A stretch of 35,292 bases of DNA from Pseudomonadota bacterium. GTDB lineage: Bacteria; Pseudomonadota; Alphaproteobacteria; Rickettsiales; SXRF01. The translations under genes were made by a program, and so were the position numbers. Of the stretch, positions 23,134 through 32,577 are shown piece by piece. Every line of letters begins with the position of its first letter. Position 1 is the stretch's first letter. The notes under the pieces were generated by a model. That model was not told the origin of the DNA. It searched no databases and was given only the letters and a program-made list of their open reading frames with translations. Location: NCBI GenBank assembly GCA_963205245.1, contig CAUJIB010000051.1, forward strand, positions 1 to 35,292, given 5' to 3'.

Positions 23134-24714
23134 TTACCTATTTTCCCGTGTTTTTAAAAATTCAATATTAGGGAAATCTTTAGATATACGTTCTAAGTGC
23201 CAGGCATTAGGGGCGAGGTAGGCAAGTGCTCCTGAAGAATCCTCAGCGGTGTTATATTTATTTCTATCAGCAAATTCACGGAGTTTTTCTGGGGTTTGTG
23301 CTTTGAGCCAGCGGGCAGTGGTATATGGTACGGCTTCAAAACTGCCACGTACACCATACTCGCTGAGTAAGCGTGAGGCGATAACATCAAACTGCAATTG
23401 TCCTACCACACCAATAATCCACGAGCTGCCATCCAGTGGTTTGAAAATCTGTGATGCCCCTTCTTCAGCTAATTGTTCAAGAGCGGCTTTTAACTGTTTG
23501 GATTTCAAAGGATCTTCCAGCCTTACCCGTTGGAATAGCTCGGGTGCAAAATTAGGAATACCACTGAAATATATTTTTTCACCTTCGGTTAGTGCGTCGC
23601 CGATATGCAGGTTGCCATGGTTGGGGATACCAAGAATATCGCCTGCCCATGCTTCTTCCGCCAGTTCCCTTTCGCGCGCAAGGAACAGCACAGGATTATT
23701 AAGTGCAAGGGTTTTTCCGCTGCGGATATGTAAAACCTTCATCCCGCGAGTATATTTTCCGGAGCAAATTCTTACAAAAGCGATGCGGTCGCGATGGTTT
23801 TTATCCATATTGGCTTGGATTTTGAACACAAAACCTGTGAATTTTTCTTCAAATGGCTCAATCTGGCGTGGTTCAGCAGCTTGTGTGCGTGGGCTGGGCG
23901 CAAATTCGCAAAGAGCTTCGAGCAGCTCTCGCACGCCGAAATTATTTACTGCACTACCAAAAAATACTGGGGTTAAGTGTCCTTCCAGATAATGTTCGCG
24001 GTTGAATGGCGGATAAATGGCTTTTACCATTGCCACTTCTTCACGGAAAGTAGCAAGTTCTGCGGTTGGAATATGGGAATCAAGGTTCGGGTCATCTGCA
24101 CCGGTAAATTGCATGGCATCGGCGATTCTGGAACCGCTGCTATTTTCAAATAAATATAATTTATCGGTAACTAAGTTGAAACAGCCGCGGAACCGCTCAC
24201 CCATGCCGATAGGCCATGTGATCGGGCAAACATCAAGGGCTAGAGTTTTTTCAATTTCATCCAAAAGTGCAAACGGCTCTTTGGTTTCCCTGTCCATTTT
24301 ATTGATAAAGGTAATAACTGGCGTATCACGCAGGCGGCACACCTCAAATAGTTTGAGCGTTTGTGCTTCAATACCTTTTGCACCGTCCAGAACCATTACA
24401 GCGGAGTCAACGGCGGTTAAGGTGCGGTAGGTATCCTCGGAAAAATCTTTATGTCCCGGGGTATCAAGCAGGTTTATAGTATTATTGCCATATTCAAAGG
24501 TCATAACCGAGGCGGTTACGGAAATGCCGCGCTGCTGTTCAATCGCCATCCAGTCGGAGCGGGCGGATTGCCCGCCTTTTTTGGCTTTTACAGCACCGGC
24601 GAGGTGAATTGCCCCGCCGAAAAGCAATAGCTTTTCAGTAAGCGTGGTTTTACCAGCGTCAGGATGCGAAATAATAGCAAAAGTACGGCGGCTTATGTGT
24701 GGTGCTTCAGTCAT
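23134..24714 (-). CDS. prfC: Peptide chain release factor 3
   Basis: 526 residues, full length for RF3. This GTPase removes RF1/RF2 from the ribosome after termination. G1 motif SHPDAGKTTLTEKLL (about 16-30), switch I with the RGISVTASVM block, G3 DTPGHKDFSEDTYR, G4 INKMDRE. The family-specific C-terminal half follows: HLTPVFFGSAVNNFGVRELL, ANMDKNHRDRIAFVRICSG, VVGQLQFDVIASRL, and an end with APNAWHLERI. It starts 106 nt from the divergent lipoprotein-obgE operon. No terminator is evident in the 9-nt gap to dgt. Confidence 0.97.
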   Translation of the reverse strand: MTEAPHISRRTFAIISHPDAGKTTLTEKLLLFGGAIHLAGAVKAKKGGQSARSDWMAIEQQRGISVTASVMTFEYGNNTINLLDTPGHKDFSEDTYRTLTAVDSAVMVLDGAKGIEAQTLKLFEVCRLRDTPVITFINKMDRETKEPFALLDEIEKTLALDVCPITWPIGMGERFRGCFNLVTDKLYLFENSSGSRIADAMQFTGADDPNLDSHIPTAELATFREEVAMVKAIYPPFNREHYLEGHLTPVFFGSAVNNFGVRELLEALCEFAPSPRTQAAEPRQIEPFEEKFTGFVFKIQANMDKNHRDRIAFVRICSGKYTRGMKVLHIRSGKTLALNNPVLFLARERELAEEAWAGDILGIPNHGNLHIGDALTEGEKIYFSGIPNFAPELFQRVRLEDPLKSKQLKAALEQLAEEGASQIFKPLDGSSWIIGVVGQLQFDVIASRLLSEYGVRGSFEAVPYTTARWLKAQTPEKLREFADRNKYNTAEDSSGALAYLAPNAWHLERISKDFPNIEFLKTRENR

Positions 24715-24820
24715 AGACCAGCGTCTATACAGCCCTAATCACAAAGATTCAATAAATTAAGTTTTTTCCGGTAAAATATATGCTATAATAATCAAAGTTT
24801 ATAATAATATACGGAAAAAC

Positions 24821-25123
24821 ATGAAAAAATATATAGTGATTATTGGCTTAACACTTGCCCTTGGTGGTTGTAAGCCGTTATGGGTGAGCTTAGTTGAGCC
24901 TCCAGGATCACCTGAATATAAACTTGGTTGGGAAGATGGTTGTGATAGTGGTCTATCTGCCGAAGGTGGATGGGCAGACAAAATGATGTATGGCTTCAAA
25001 AAACGTCCAGAAATGGCAGCCAACGAACAATATAAACAATCATGGAACGAAGGCTTCAGCTATTGCCGCTTCTCTTATGCTGCGTCTAAAGAAAAAGTTA
25101 GCTTCGAGGATATTGGCTGGTAG
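24821..25123 (+). CDS. Small lipoprotein, 100 aa
   Basis: A lipoprotein signal peptide (MKKYIVIIGLTLALGGC) with the lipobox LGGC makes Cys17 the likely lipidated residue. The mature part has YKLGWEDGCDSGLSAEGG and YKQSWNEGFSYCRFSY, a repeated 'YK-x-x-W-x-(E/D)-G' pattern, and two further cysteines (C41, C82). Unknown function, but conserved-looking. It is 9 nt upstream of obgE, so it is the first gene of a lipoprotein-obgE-proB operon. TATAAT at 24784-24789 may be its -10 box. Confidence 0.82.
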   Translation: MKKYIVIIGLTLALGGCKPLWVSLVEPPGSPEYKLGWEDGCDSGLSAEGGWADKMMYGFKKRPEMAANEQYKQSWNEGFSYCRFSYAASKEKVSFEDIGW

Positions 25124-25129
25124 ATATAA

Positions 25130-26139
<1,010 letters not shown>

Positions 26140-26140
<1 letters not shown>

Positions 26141-27261
26141 TGCTCACCGTTGCGAAACGCATTGTAATTAAAATCGGATCATCTCTGATTATTGGTGAAG
26201 ATGGGCATGTACGCAAGGAATGGCTGTCAAGCTTAGCGCAGGATATTGCAGAGTTAAAGCGGTGCGGTAAAGAAATTATTGTGGTTACTTCCGGTGCTGT
26301 TGGGCTTGGAAGGCATGTTCTGGCTTACGGTATGCGTAAATTAGAATTAGAAGAAAAACAGGCAGCAGCAGCAGCAGGGCAAATTCCATTATTCATACAA
26401 TGGTATAAAGCTATTGAATCATGCCGTGAGAATGGGGATTATTTATATCCAGCGCAAATTCTTCTTACTGCTGATGATAGTATCAACCGCAGGCGGTATT
26501 TAAATGCCCGCAATACCTTGGAAACATTATTAGAAAACCCTTCTATAATTCCTATTATCAATGAAAATGATACAGTGGCAACTGCCGAATTGCGCTTTGG
26601 TGACAATGACCGTTTGGCAGCCCGTGTAGCACAGATGGTTGGCGCGGATTTGTTGATTTTATTTTCGGATATTGATGGATTATATAGTGCAGATCCACGT
26701 ACTAATCCCAATGCTGTTTTACAGAGAAAAATAGATGAAATAACGCCAGAAACTGAAGCTATGGCAGGTGGTGCAGGAAGTTCTGTCGGCACTGGTGGTA
26801 TGGCAACTAAAATATCTGCTGCTAAGATTGCAATGGCTGCTGGCTGCAATATGATAATTGCCAAGGGCATAGAAAATCATCCACTGCAAAAATTACTTGA
26901 TGGTGTCAAACATTCATTATTTATCGCTAAAGGAAGCCCTCTTTCTGCACGTAAACATTGGATTGCTGGCTCTTTACATCCGGCTGGCACTATTACTATT
27001 GATGCAGGTGCGGTGCGTGCTTTACAAACCGGAAAAAGTTTATTGCCGGCGGGAGTAACAGCCATTTCCGGTGAGTTTGAGCGTGGTGATACGGTTCTTA
27101 TTTGTGATGCGAATGGTTTTAAGTTGGGGCGTGGTTTAATTTCATATAACGCAGCCGATGCAAAGCGGATTATCGGTAAAAAAAGTGTAGAGATAGAACA
27201 AATTCTTGGTTTTAAGCGGCGTGATGTGCTAATTCACCGTGATGATATGGTGTTGGAATAA
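26140..27261 (+). CDS. proB: Glutamate 5-kinase
   Basis: 373 residues. Catalyses ATP-dependent phosphorylation of glutamate, the first step of proline synthesis. The amino-acid-kinase domain shows IVIKIGSSLI at the N-terminus, VVTSGAVGLGR, the QAAAAAGQIPLF helix, INENDTVATAELRFGDNDRL (substrate site), LLILFSDIDGLYSADPR and GTGGMATKISAAKIA. A C-terminal PUA domain occupies about residues 280-365 (GTITIDAGAVRALQTGKSLL; ISGEFERGDTVLI). The ATG overlaps the obgE stop by one base. proA is not in the window. Confidence 0.97.
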
Positions 27262-27278
27262 TTAATTTTATGACTGGC

Positions 27279-27315
27279 TTTACAATAGTATCTATGATAC
27301 TATATATAGTATCAT
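27279..27315 (+). promoter_or_regulatory. hicAB promoter with overlapping palindromic operators
   Basis: TTTACA (27279-27284) and TATATA (27303-27308), spaced 18 nt, form a plausible promoter. Two overlapping palindromes cover it: TAGTATC-TAT-GATACTA (27286-27302) and a perfect 22-bp palindrome at 27294-27315 built on ATGATACTATA and its complement. Such symmetric sites fit autorepression by the ribbon-helix-helix domain of HicB. Confidence 0.72.
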
Positions 27316-27355
27316 CCGTTGCATTGACACGGTATTCAACAAAGATTGCTGCGGA

Positions 27356-27595
27356 ATGAGCCAGATTGATAAGCTACGTAAGAAAATGGGAAACAATCCG
27401 CAAGGTGATTGGCGGATAGAAGATGTTGATAGGATTGCTAAAGCTTATGGGTTTTATTGGGATGAAGGAAAGGGGAGTCATAAAAATTTTTATCATGAAA
27501 AATTGCGTGAAATTTTTACTGTGCCATGCAAAAGACCAATTAAAGCTTTTTATATAAAACGACTATTGGAATTAATAGAAGAAATTGAGGAATAA
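27356..27595 (+). CDS. hicA: HicA-family mRNA interferase toxin
   Basis: 79 residues. The double-stranded-RNA-binding-like HicA fold carries the catalytic His in GKGSHKNFYH (His42), followed by the strand IFTVPCKRPIKAFYIKRLLE with the C-terminal helix. The N-terminus is a little longer than in minimal HicA proteins (about 60 residues) and resembles type II HicA members preceded by a short helix. It cleaves mRNA when unrestrained. The hicB gene starts 1 nt after its stop, and a symmetric operator lies at 27286-27315 upstream. The pair sits between proB and pdxJ, so it is probably an acquired cassette. Confidence 0.88.
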   Translation: MSQIDKLRKKMGNNPQGDWRIEDVDRIAKAYGFYWDEGKGSHKNFYHEKLREIFTVPCKRPIKAFYIKRLLELIEEIEE

Positions 27596-27596
27596 A

Positions 27597-28073
27597 ATGA
27601 AAGATGTAGAATACCAATTCTCTATAAGGCCTCTTTCATTAGAGGAAGGCGGCGGATTTATTATAGAATACCCAGATCTGCCAGGGTGTATATCAGATGG
27701 AGATACCATTGAAGAAGTAATTGCTAATGGTAAAGATGCAGTTAAAGGCTGGCTTGATACTTGCAGGAAACTGGGCAGAGAAATTCCAAAACCTAATAAA
27801 CAATCTGCTTACAGTGGTAAAATTCTATCCCGTTTGCCCAAATACTTGCATGAAAAATTAGCAAATAGAGCAAAACTTGAGAATGTTAGCATAAATTCCC
27901 TTATACAAACTTTTGTAGCAGAAGGATTAGGGAGAAAGGGTGCAATTGAGGAAAATTCTATTACTGCGCCTAAATCTTATGAATTAGAAGATATAATGCC
28001 TTCCAAGGTAGCTGATTCAGCAAGAGCTAATTTTGTAGGTATCATAAGTTCTGCTAAACATACCACACATTAA
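27597..28073 (+). CDS. hicB: HicB-family antitoxin
   Basis: 158 residues from the ATG at 27597, which has GAGG 6 nt upstream. The N-terminal degraded RNase-H-like domain shows the hallmark GGGFIIEYPDLPGCISDGDT followed by EEVIANGKDAVKGWLDTCRK. The central region RLPKYLHEKLANRAKLENVS, continuing SINSLIQTFVAEGL, is a ribbon-helix-helix DNA-binding domain. A low-complexity tail of about 40 residues follows. The protein neutralises HicA and likely represses the operon at the palindromes upstream. The gene order hicA-hicB is the common one. Confidence 0.9.
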   Translation: MKDVEYQFSIRPLSLEEGGGFIIEYPDLPGCISDGDTIEEVIANGKDAVKGWLDTCRKLGREIPKPNKQSAYSGKILSRLPKYLHEKLANRAKLENVSINSLIQTFVAEGLGRKGAIEENSITAPKSYELEDIMPSKVADSARANFVGIISSAKHTTH

Positions 28074-28084
28074 AGAGATACTTT

Positions 28085-28516
28085 ATGAAAAATACTAAGG
28101 TAGCATCCTGTATAATATGTGATATTGCTCGCAAGGAATCTGGAGGAAAAGACATTTTAATTGGGGTTTACTCTACTTATATGAAAATCAAATCCCTGCC
28201 AGTAGTTTTACCAAATTTTGCTGTGTGGATAGAATTGCAAACTGAGGAAACTCAATTTGACTCATTAGAAATTTCTATATTAGATCCAGATAATAAGCCT
28301 CTTGTTAATGCAAAAGGAAAATTAGAAATAACTTCAGAAACTGGTTACGTTGGAATACCAATGCAATTTGCGAATATGCCTTTTCAAAAAACTGGAAAAT
28401 ATAAAATACAAATTGGAATTGATAGTCCTATAAAAACAGTAAAAGAGTTTTTTGTTTTAGAAGATGTTAAAGCCGGAACTAAAAAACGCATAAAGAAAAT
28501 TGCTGCTGGCAAATAG
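28085..28516 (+). CDS. DUF6941-like protein, 143 aa
   Basis: Begins 11 nt after hicB and probably belongs to the same transcript. The N-terminal pattern [20 protein letters not shown] followed by [20 protein letters not shown] matches small beta-rich proteins of the DUF6941 type, which I recognise only from memory. The middle and end are beta strands ([20 protein letters not shown]) and a basic tail. No enzymatic residues are evident. It may be part of the toxin-antitoxin cassette or simply its neighbour; function unknown. Confidence 0.68.
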   Translation: MKNTKVASCIICDIARKESGGKDILIGVYSTYMKIKSLPVVLPNFAVWIELQTEETQFDSLEISILDPDNKPLVNAKGKLEITSETGYVGIPMQFANMPFQKTGKYKIQIGIDSPIKTVKEFFVLEDVKAGTKKRIKKIAAGK

Positions 28517-28524
28517 TGGTAAAT

Positions 28525-29241
28525 ATGAAACTAAGACTTGGAATAAATATTGACCATGTGGCAACACTTCGTAATGCGCGTGGTGGTGATAATCCTTCAC
28601 CGATTCGTGCAGCACTAATTGCAAGGGAAGCAGGCGCAGACGGTATTACTGCGCATTTGCGAGAAGATAGAAGGCATATTAAAGATCATGATATTGAACA
28701 GCTAAAAAATGAGGTGCCGTTGCCCCTTAACCTTGAAATGGCGGCAACAGGGGAAATGCTCAATATTGCCCTTAGGATAAAACCCCATGCTGTTTGCCTT
28801 GTTCCAGAAAAGCGTGCCGAACTTACCACTGAAGGCGGGCTTAATGTTCTTGCGATTGAAAAAGATTTAACGCCATACATTAAAAAGCTACAGGATAATG
28901 GCAGTCGTGTATCGCTGTTTATCGATCCTGATATAGCACAAATTAATGCGGCAAAAAATACAGGCGCGAAGGTGGTTGAATTACACACAGGGACTTATGC
29001 GCACAACCCATCAGAAGATAATTGCGGTTTGATAAAAAAAGCGGCAAAACATGCCGCAGATTTGGGATTAGAGGTTCATGCTGGGCATGGGCTTAATTAT
29101 AAAAACGTAGCAGCAATTGCCGCAATCCCAGAAATTGTAGAGCTTAATATCGGACATTTCTTAATAGGCGAGGCCGTGTTTGTTGGTCTGAAAGAAGTTA
29201 TCGCACAAATGCGGAAAATTATGGATAATTCTAGAAAATGA
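28525..29241 (+). CDS. pdxJ: Pyridoxine 5'-phosphate synthase
   Basis: 238 residues from the ATG at 28525; a GTG at 28516 overlapping the previous stop is the alternative. PdxJ condenses 1-deoxyxylulose 5-phosphate with aminoacetone 3-phosphate to make pyridoxine phosphate. All family blocks are present: [83 protein letters not shown] and [17 protein letters not shown]. The frame is intact and of normal length. In many proteobacteria the neighbour is acpS; here a truncated HAD gene follows. Confidence 0.97.
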   Translation: MKLRLGINIDHVATLRNARGGDNPSPIRAALIAREAGADGITAHLREDRRHIKDHDIEQLKNEVPLPLNLEMAATGEMLNIALRIKPHAVCLVPEKRAELTTEGGLNVLAIEKDLTPYIKKLQDNGSRVSLFIDPDIAQINAAKNTGAKVVELHTGTYAHNPSEDNCGLIKKAAKHAADLGLEVHAGHGLNYKNVAAIAAIPEIVELNIGHFLIGEAVFVGLKEVIAQMRKIMDNSRK

Positions 29242-29254
29242 TACCAATAAAGCT

Positions 29255-29575
29255 ATGACAAAAGCGATTATTTTTGACTTGGATAATACGCTTCTTGATA
29301 GAGATGCATCGTTGAAATCTTTTATAAAATCACAATATAATAAATTTCATACAGAATTAAAAAATATAACATCTGATGACTATAGTACAAAATTTATCAA
29401 AGTTTCCCAATCTATATATATTGGTGATAATCCAACTAGTGATATTGAAGCTGCACAAAAAGCTGGTATGAAAGCTATATGGAAACGAAATAAAAATTAT
29501 AATGATTGCCAATGGGCAGATGCAGCATTTGAAGATTTTGATGCGTTGCCAGAAATTATAGAAAAGTTATATTAG
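29255..29575 (+). pseudogene. Internally deleted HAD-family phosphatase
   Basis: 106 residues, whereas related HAD hydrolases have about 220. The N-terminal motif I is intact (AIIFDLDNTLLDRDASLKSF, nucleophile Asp8, acid Asp10), and the C-terminal motif IV is intact (IYIGDNPTSDIEAAQKAGMK, acidic residues near 58 and 63). The middle is missing: no cap domain, no motif II Ser/Thr and no motif III Lys between about residues 35 and 52. The frame is kept across the junction. It may be a decayed gene with an in-frame deletion, and is unlikely to be an active phosphatase. Confidence 0.72.
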
Positions 29576-29585
29576 CATAGCAGGG

Positions 29586-30122
29586 CTATGTCTGTTGTGA
29601 CATGCTGAATTGATGCATCATCATTGCAATGCGGGTGTTACGGGCTTTAAGCGCGTCTAATTCTGCCTTATTCATAATGCTTTGCAGTGATATTTGAATA
29701 AATTCAAAGAATATGGCAACCACCGTATCTAACTGATCCTGAATTTTTTTAATTATAGGGGTCGTGATGCTGCCCGCGATGCTGGTAGTTTTATGGGAAA
29801 GCTGCTTAATATTCTGGTTATATTCATTAAGCGTCATAAAAATTCTACGAAGTGCTGCTTCAATACGCTTTTTGCTAAATTTAGATGTCCGTGTTTTTTT
29901 ACTTTCTGCAATCAGCAAAAATTCTTCAGATAAAATATCGGAAGCATCAGCAATCTCGTTTACTAATGGTTCTACCAACTCAAGATGGGTTTGCGGATCG
30001 GCAATTGCAGAATTTTCCACAGTAGATAACAATTCTTCAGCATGATCACATAATACAGCAATATTATCATATCCTGCCTTGTAATCGTCCATTGTGTATT
30101 CTTTTGGTTGTGGCGTAGCCAT
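29586..30122 (-). CDS. Orphan helical protein, 178 aa
   Basis: Not recognised. Almost entirely helical, with acidic N-terminal helices (YDNIAVLCDHAEELLSTVEN; LELVEPLVNEIADASDIL) and a basic middle (TRTSKFSKKRIEAALRRIF), then a methionine-rich end (IAMMMHQFSMSQQ). No signal peptide or membrane segment. The start is ATG at 30120-30122 with AGG about 11 nt upstream. It converges on the HAD remnant with a 10-nt gap. A TTTGATGACA word (30196-30205), like those near the cargo genes, lies upstream. Confidence 0.72.
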   Translation of the reverse strand: MATPQPKEYTMDDYKAGYDNIAVLCDHAEELLSTVENSAIADPQTHLELVEPLVNEIADASDILSEEFLLIAESKKTRTSKFSKKRIEAALRRIFMTLNEYNQNIKQLSHKTTSIAGSITTPIIKKIQDQLDTVVAIFFEFIQISLQSIMNKAELDALKARNTRIAMMMHQFSMSQQT

Positions 30123-30244
30123 AGTAGTAAACCTGTTATCTTAGATTATTTGTACTTTTTAATTATAGATAAGTTATTAAGTATTTGTGTTACAATTTGA
30201 TGACATTTTTATGTCTGTTGTTCTTAATTAAAGGCAATAAAAAA

Positions 30245-30275
30245 GCCCAGCAAATGTAATATTTGTTGGGCTTTT
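30245..30275 (-). terminator. Intrinsic terminator after bactofilin gene
   Basis: Arms GCCCAGCAAAT (30245-30255) and ATTTGTTGGGC (30261-30271) pair over 11 positions with one G-T, loop of 5 nt. A-run on the left and T-run on the right make it able to act in both directions. It begins about 20 nt after the bactofilin stop, read on the reverse strand. Confidence 0.88.
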
Positions 30276-30293
30276 ATTATATATAACAGTATG

Positions 30294-31031
30294 TTATGCT
30301 GCTACCTTTTCTTCTTTATTTACATTGCGAGAAGCAGGGCGAGCATTTGAAGCGGTTGCGCCGGTCATTTTAATCTCACCGGTTAATTCGCCGCCACGTT
30401 CAATTTCAATTTCTCCATAAGAGATTTTGCCGCGTACTTTACCGGTTGCGTATATAACCAAGCGACCACGAACAATAAGTTCTCCTTCAAAAAGACCGCT
30501 GATTTCAGCATCTTCAATTTGCGCAGCACCTTTGAAAGAACCGCATTCAGCAATTTCTACAGTGTGAACATCGTTAAGCGTAGCGTCAACTTTACCCTCA
30601 ATAACCAAACGGTCGCAGGTTGCAATTTCACCTTTTAGCAAAATATCGTTACCAACGGTAAGAACACGTTGACCGGGTTTTGCTTTATCAGCCGCAGCGC
30701 TGATAGGGTTAGCAATTGGCTTTGCTTCTGAAGCGCGAGCGCGAGCCATATCTGCCGAAGTTGAGGACAGAGAGCTTGAGGCAGGAGTTGCAGCTGCTGG
30801 GCGGAAAGAATTTGCTGATGGTGCAGGAGCACTTGGTCTTGCCGGTGCTTGTGATGCCGCTGGTTGCTGGCTAGGGGCAGAAGAAGTAAATGTACTACCT
30901 GTAGAAGATGATGATGAACCAAAGCTGGAAGTTGTTTGGTTGGCAGATTTTTCTTCTTGAGAGTTTTCTTCTAACATTTGATTTTGGTCAGTATCGGTAT
31001 CAAATAACCCTTCTTCTTTGCGACGGAACAT
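30294..31031 (-). CDS. Bactofilin-family cytoskeletal protein
   Basis: 245 residues. The core bactofilin (DUF583) domain spans about 115-220: QRVLTVGNDILLKGEIATCD, LVIEGKVDATL, VEIAECGSFKGAAQIEDAEI, ISGLFEGELIVRGRLVIYAT, GKVRGKISYGEIEIERGGEL. This regular strand repeat forms the right-handed beta-helix that polymerises into filaments. The N-terminal about 110 residues are Ser/Ala/Pro/Gln-rich and disordered, longer than in most bactofilins; the C-terminal tail is short and basic. A strong AGGAGAG precedes the start. Bactofilins help shape cells and place enzymes of the cell wall. The gene has its own terminator. Confidence 0.94.
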   Translation of the reverse strand: MFRRKEEGLFDTDTDQNQMLEENSQEEKSANQTTSSFGSSSSSTGSTFTSSAPSQQPAASQAPARPSAPAPSANSFRPAAATPASSSLSSTSADMARARASEAKPIANPISAAADKAKPGQRVLTVGNDILLKGEIATCDRLVIEGKVDATLNDVHTVEIAECGSFKGAAQIEDAEISGLFEGELIVRGRLVIYATGKVRGKISYGEIEIERGGELTGEIKMTGATASNARPASRNVNKEEKVAA

Positions 31032-31181
31032 AGTTCACTCTCCTGATAAATTTTTGATTATGTTTAATTGCGTTATTGCTGGGAAAACAAAGCACCAGCG
31101 AAATTTTTTAGCCAGTGCGTTATTTGAAATAAGATATAAGAAAAACTTATCTCGCGCTACAACAATTTATAATTTTTTAAT

Positions 31182-32252
31182 TTAATTTTGGCGCAATGTT
31201 TTTCTTTTGAAAAATACGTCGCTTGCTAATTTTTTGAATAATGGATTAGTGAGAATTGTGTTCATTATCCAATCTGGAGCAAGGCGTTCATATACGATTC
31301 GCATTCCTTGTTTGAGATAAAAACGCGGATAGATTTTTGCCATGACATTAGCCGGATGTTCACCATTTTCCCGCAGGTTTTTTGCGATAGTTTCTCCCAG
31401 TATTTTGCCATAATGCAAAGCAGTGTGGATGCCGCCGGCTGTAAGAGGGGAAACAATTCCTGCTGAATCACCAAGCAAAATTACATTGCCGCGTGCAAAT
31501 GGTGAAACCAAGCCACCAACAGGAATCAGCCCGCCACGCCTAGCAACCACTTTCGCACCAGAAAAATCAATGATGTTTTTCATGTTGGCGGTGAATGCGT
31601 CAATATCTGGCTTTTGTGGCATACGGCAGGCAACGCCAACTTGCGTAACACCAACGCTGGGAATCACCCAGCCGAGATAGCCGTAAGCAAGGGTTTGGTC
31701 TAAAAAGCAGTAAAAACTATTTTGCGGCAGATTCAGCCCTTCATATTCTGCCTCGGCACCGAGCAGAAATTTTGTGTTCTGCCCGAGATTAAAATTATCC
31801 GCCACCTTTGAGCGAGGACCATCCGCCCCAATCAAAAATTTACAGGAAAATGCACCATCATTCACCAAAATCTCGCCATCTTTTTCCACTGCATTTTCAT
31901 AAGCTGTGTCATAAAAAATCGTCGCTCCCGCCTTCTGCGCTTTATCCGATAAATACTGCATTAATGCAGGAGTATCTGTGGTCAGGAAAAAATAATCAGG
32001 AGCGTGCAGGTCTATATATTTTAGATTGGGAGCGAATAGGCGCACATCAGTGACTTTGCGAGTGAGGCGTTCGGGCAGCGCAAACTCCTCAGCACATTCA
32101 CCAACGATAATACCCGTAGTGTGCATGCCCACACCCGCCGCTTTTTTACGCTCAAGAAGCGTCACAGAAACACCAGCCGCAGCGAGAGCGCGAGCGCACT
32201 CCAACCCCGCAAACCCACCACCTGCTATGAGAACTTCAGTTTTTTTGGTCAT
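31182..32252 (-). CDS. FAD-dependent oxidoreductase, geranylgeranyl-reductase-like
   Basis: 356 residues. FAD-binding Rossmann motif at the N-terminus (VLIAGGGFAGLECARALAAA, then LLERKKAAG), the middle GADGPRSKVA motif, and the conserved C-terminal GNVILLGDSAGIVSPLTAGG flavin-binding block with IHTALHYGKILGE. This pattern is that of the geranylgeranyl reductase / digeranylgeranylglycerophospholipid reductase-like family. The exact substrate (isoprenoid, quinone or other) cannot be told. TAGGAAAAT precedes the ATG. The start overlaps by 4 nt the broken remnant of a GIY-YIG gene, and 150 nt separate its stop from bactofilin. Confidence 0.88.
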   Translation of the reverse strand: MTKKTEVLIAGGGFAGLECARALAAAGVSVTLLERKKAAGVGMHTTGIIVGECAEEFALPERLTRKVTDVRLFAPNLKYIDLHAPDYFFLTTDTPALMQYLSDKAQKAGATIFYDTAYENAVEKDGEILVNDGAFSCKFLIGADGPRSKVADNFNLGQNTKFLLGAEAEYEGLNLPQNSFYCFLDQTLAYGYLGWVIPSVGVTQVGVACRMPQKPDIDAFTANMKNIIDFSGAKVVARRGGLIPVGGLVSPFARGNVILLGDSAGIVSPLTAGGIHTALHYGKILGETIAKNLRENGEHPANVMAKIYPRFYLKQGMRIVYERLAPDWIMNTILTNPLFKKLASDVFFKRKTLRQN

Positions 32253-32544
32253 ATTTTCCTAGAGCGATGGGTTTGATTATATACAATAGTATGGTCGTTT
32301 GATTTTAGGAAACGAATAAACTCTGTCTCCTTTTTTCCAACTTCTTTTTTATCTTTTGATTCAAATAAAATTTCCTTACGAATAATAAAATTTAGGAGTT
32401 TCTCTTTAGTAAATCCTTCTCTACGCTTTCATTATTCCATTATCCAAAATAACGCAAAGAATGTCCATTTCCGCCTATATCTTTCCCAACATATATTTTC
32501 CCATTTGGGAAAGTTAATTTATATACGACATAATCAAAATGCAC
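32249..32544 (-). pseudogene. Broken GIY-YIG endonuclease gene
   Basis: Read on the reverse strand from a GTG at 32544, the frame gives MHFDYVVYKLTFPNGKIYVG then KDIGGNGHSLRYFG, an N-terminal GIY-YIG-like start (KIYVGKD). An in-frame TAA at 32442-32440 stands where GS-W would be expected, and reading on gives WNNESVEKD. Then a one-base loss in a T-run shifts the frame; in the new frame the family C-terminus continues FTKEKLLNFIIRKEILFESK, DKKEVGKKETEFIRFLKSND and YNQTHRSRK. The full span is 296 nt, one short of 99 codons. Its last codon overlaps the ATG of the flavoprotein gene. Two lesions make a recent loss of function likely. Confidence 0.8.
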
Positions 32545-32577
32545 ATTAGGCTCTTATCTTTACGTTTTTCTTAAATG

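Noticed and set aside
23249-23992. 247-codon forward frame inside prfC
   Set aside because: Antisense to a full-length, highly conserved prfC; Ser/Pro/Arg-rich shadow composition with no family pattern.
26439-26870. 143-codon reverse frame inside proB
   Set aside because: Antisense to an intact proB with all family motifs.
27324-27329. TTGACA as -35 box for hicA
   Set aside because: No acceptable -10 box lies 16-18 nt downstream (TGCTGC); the upstream TTTACA/TATATA pair within the palindromes is better.
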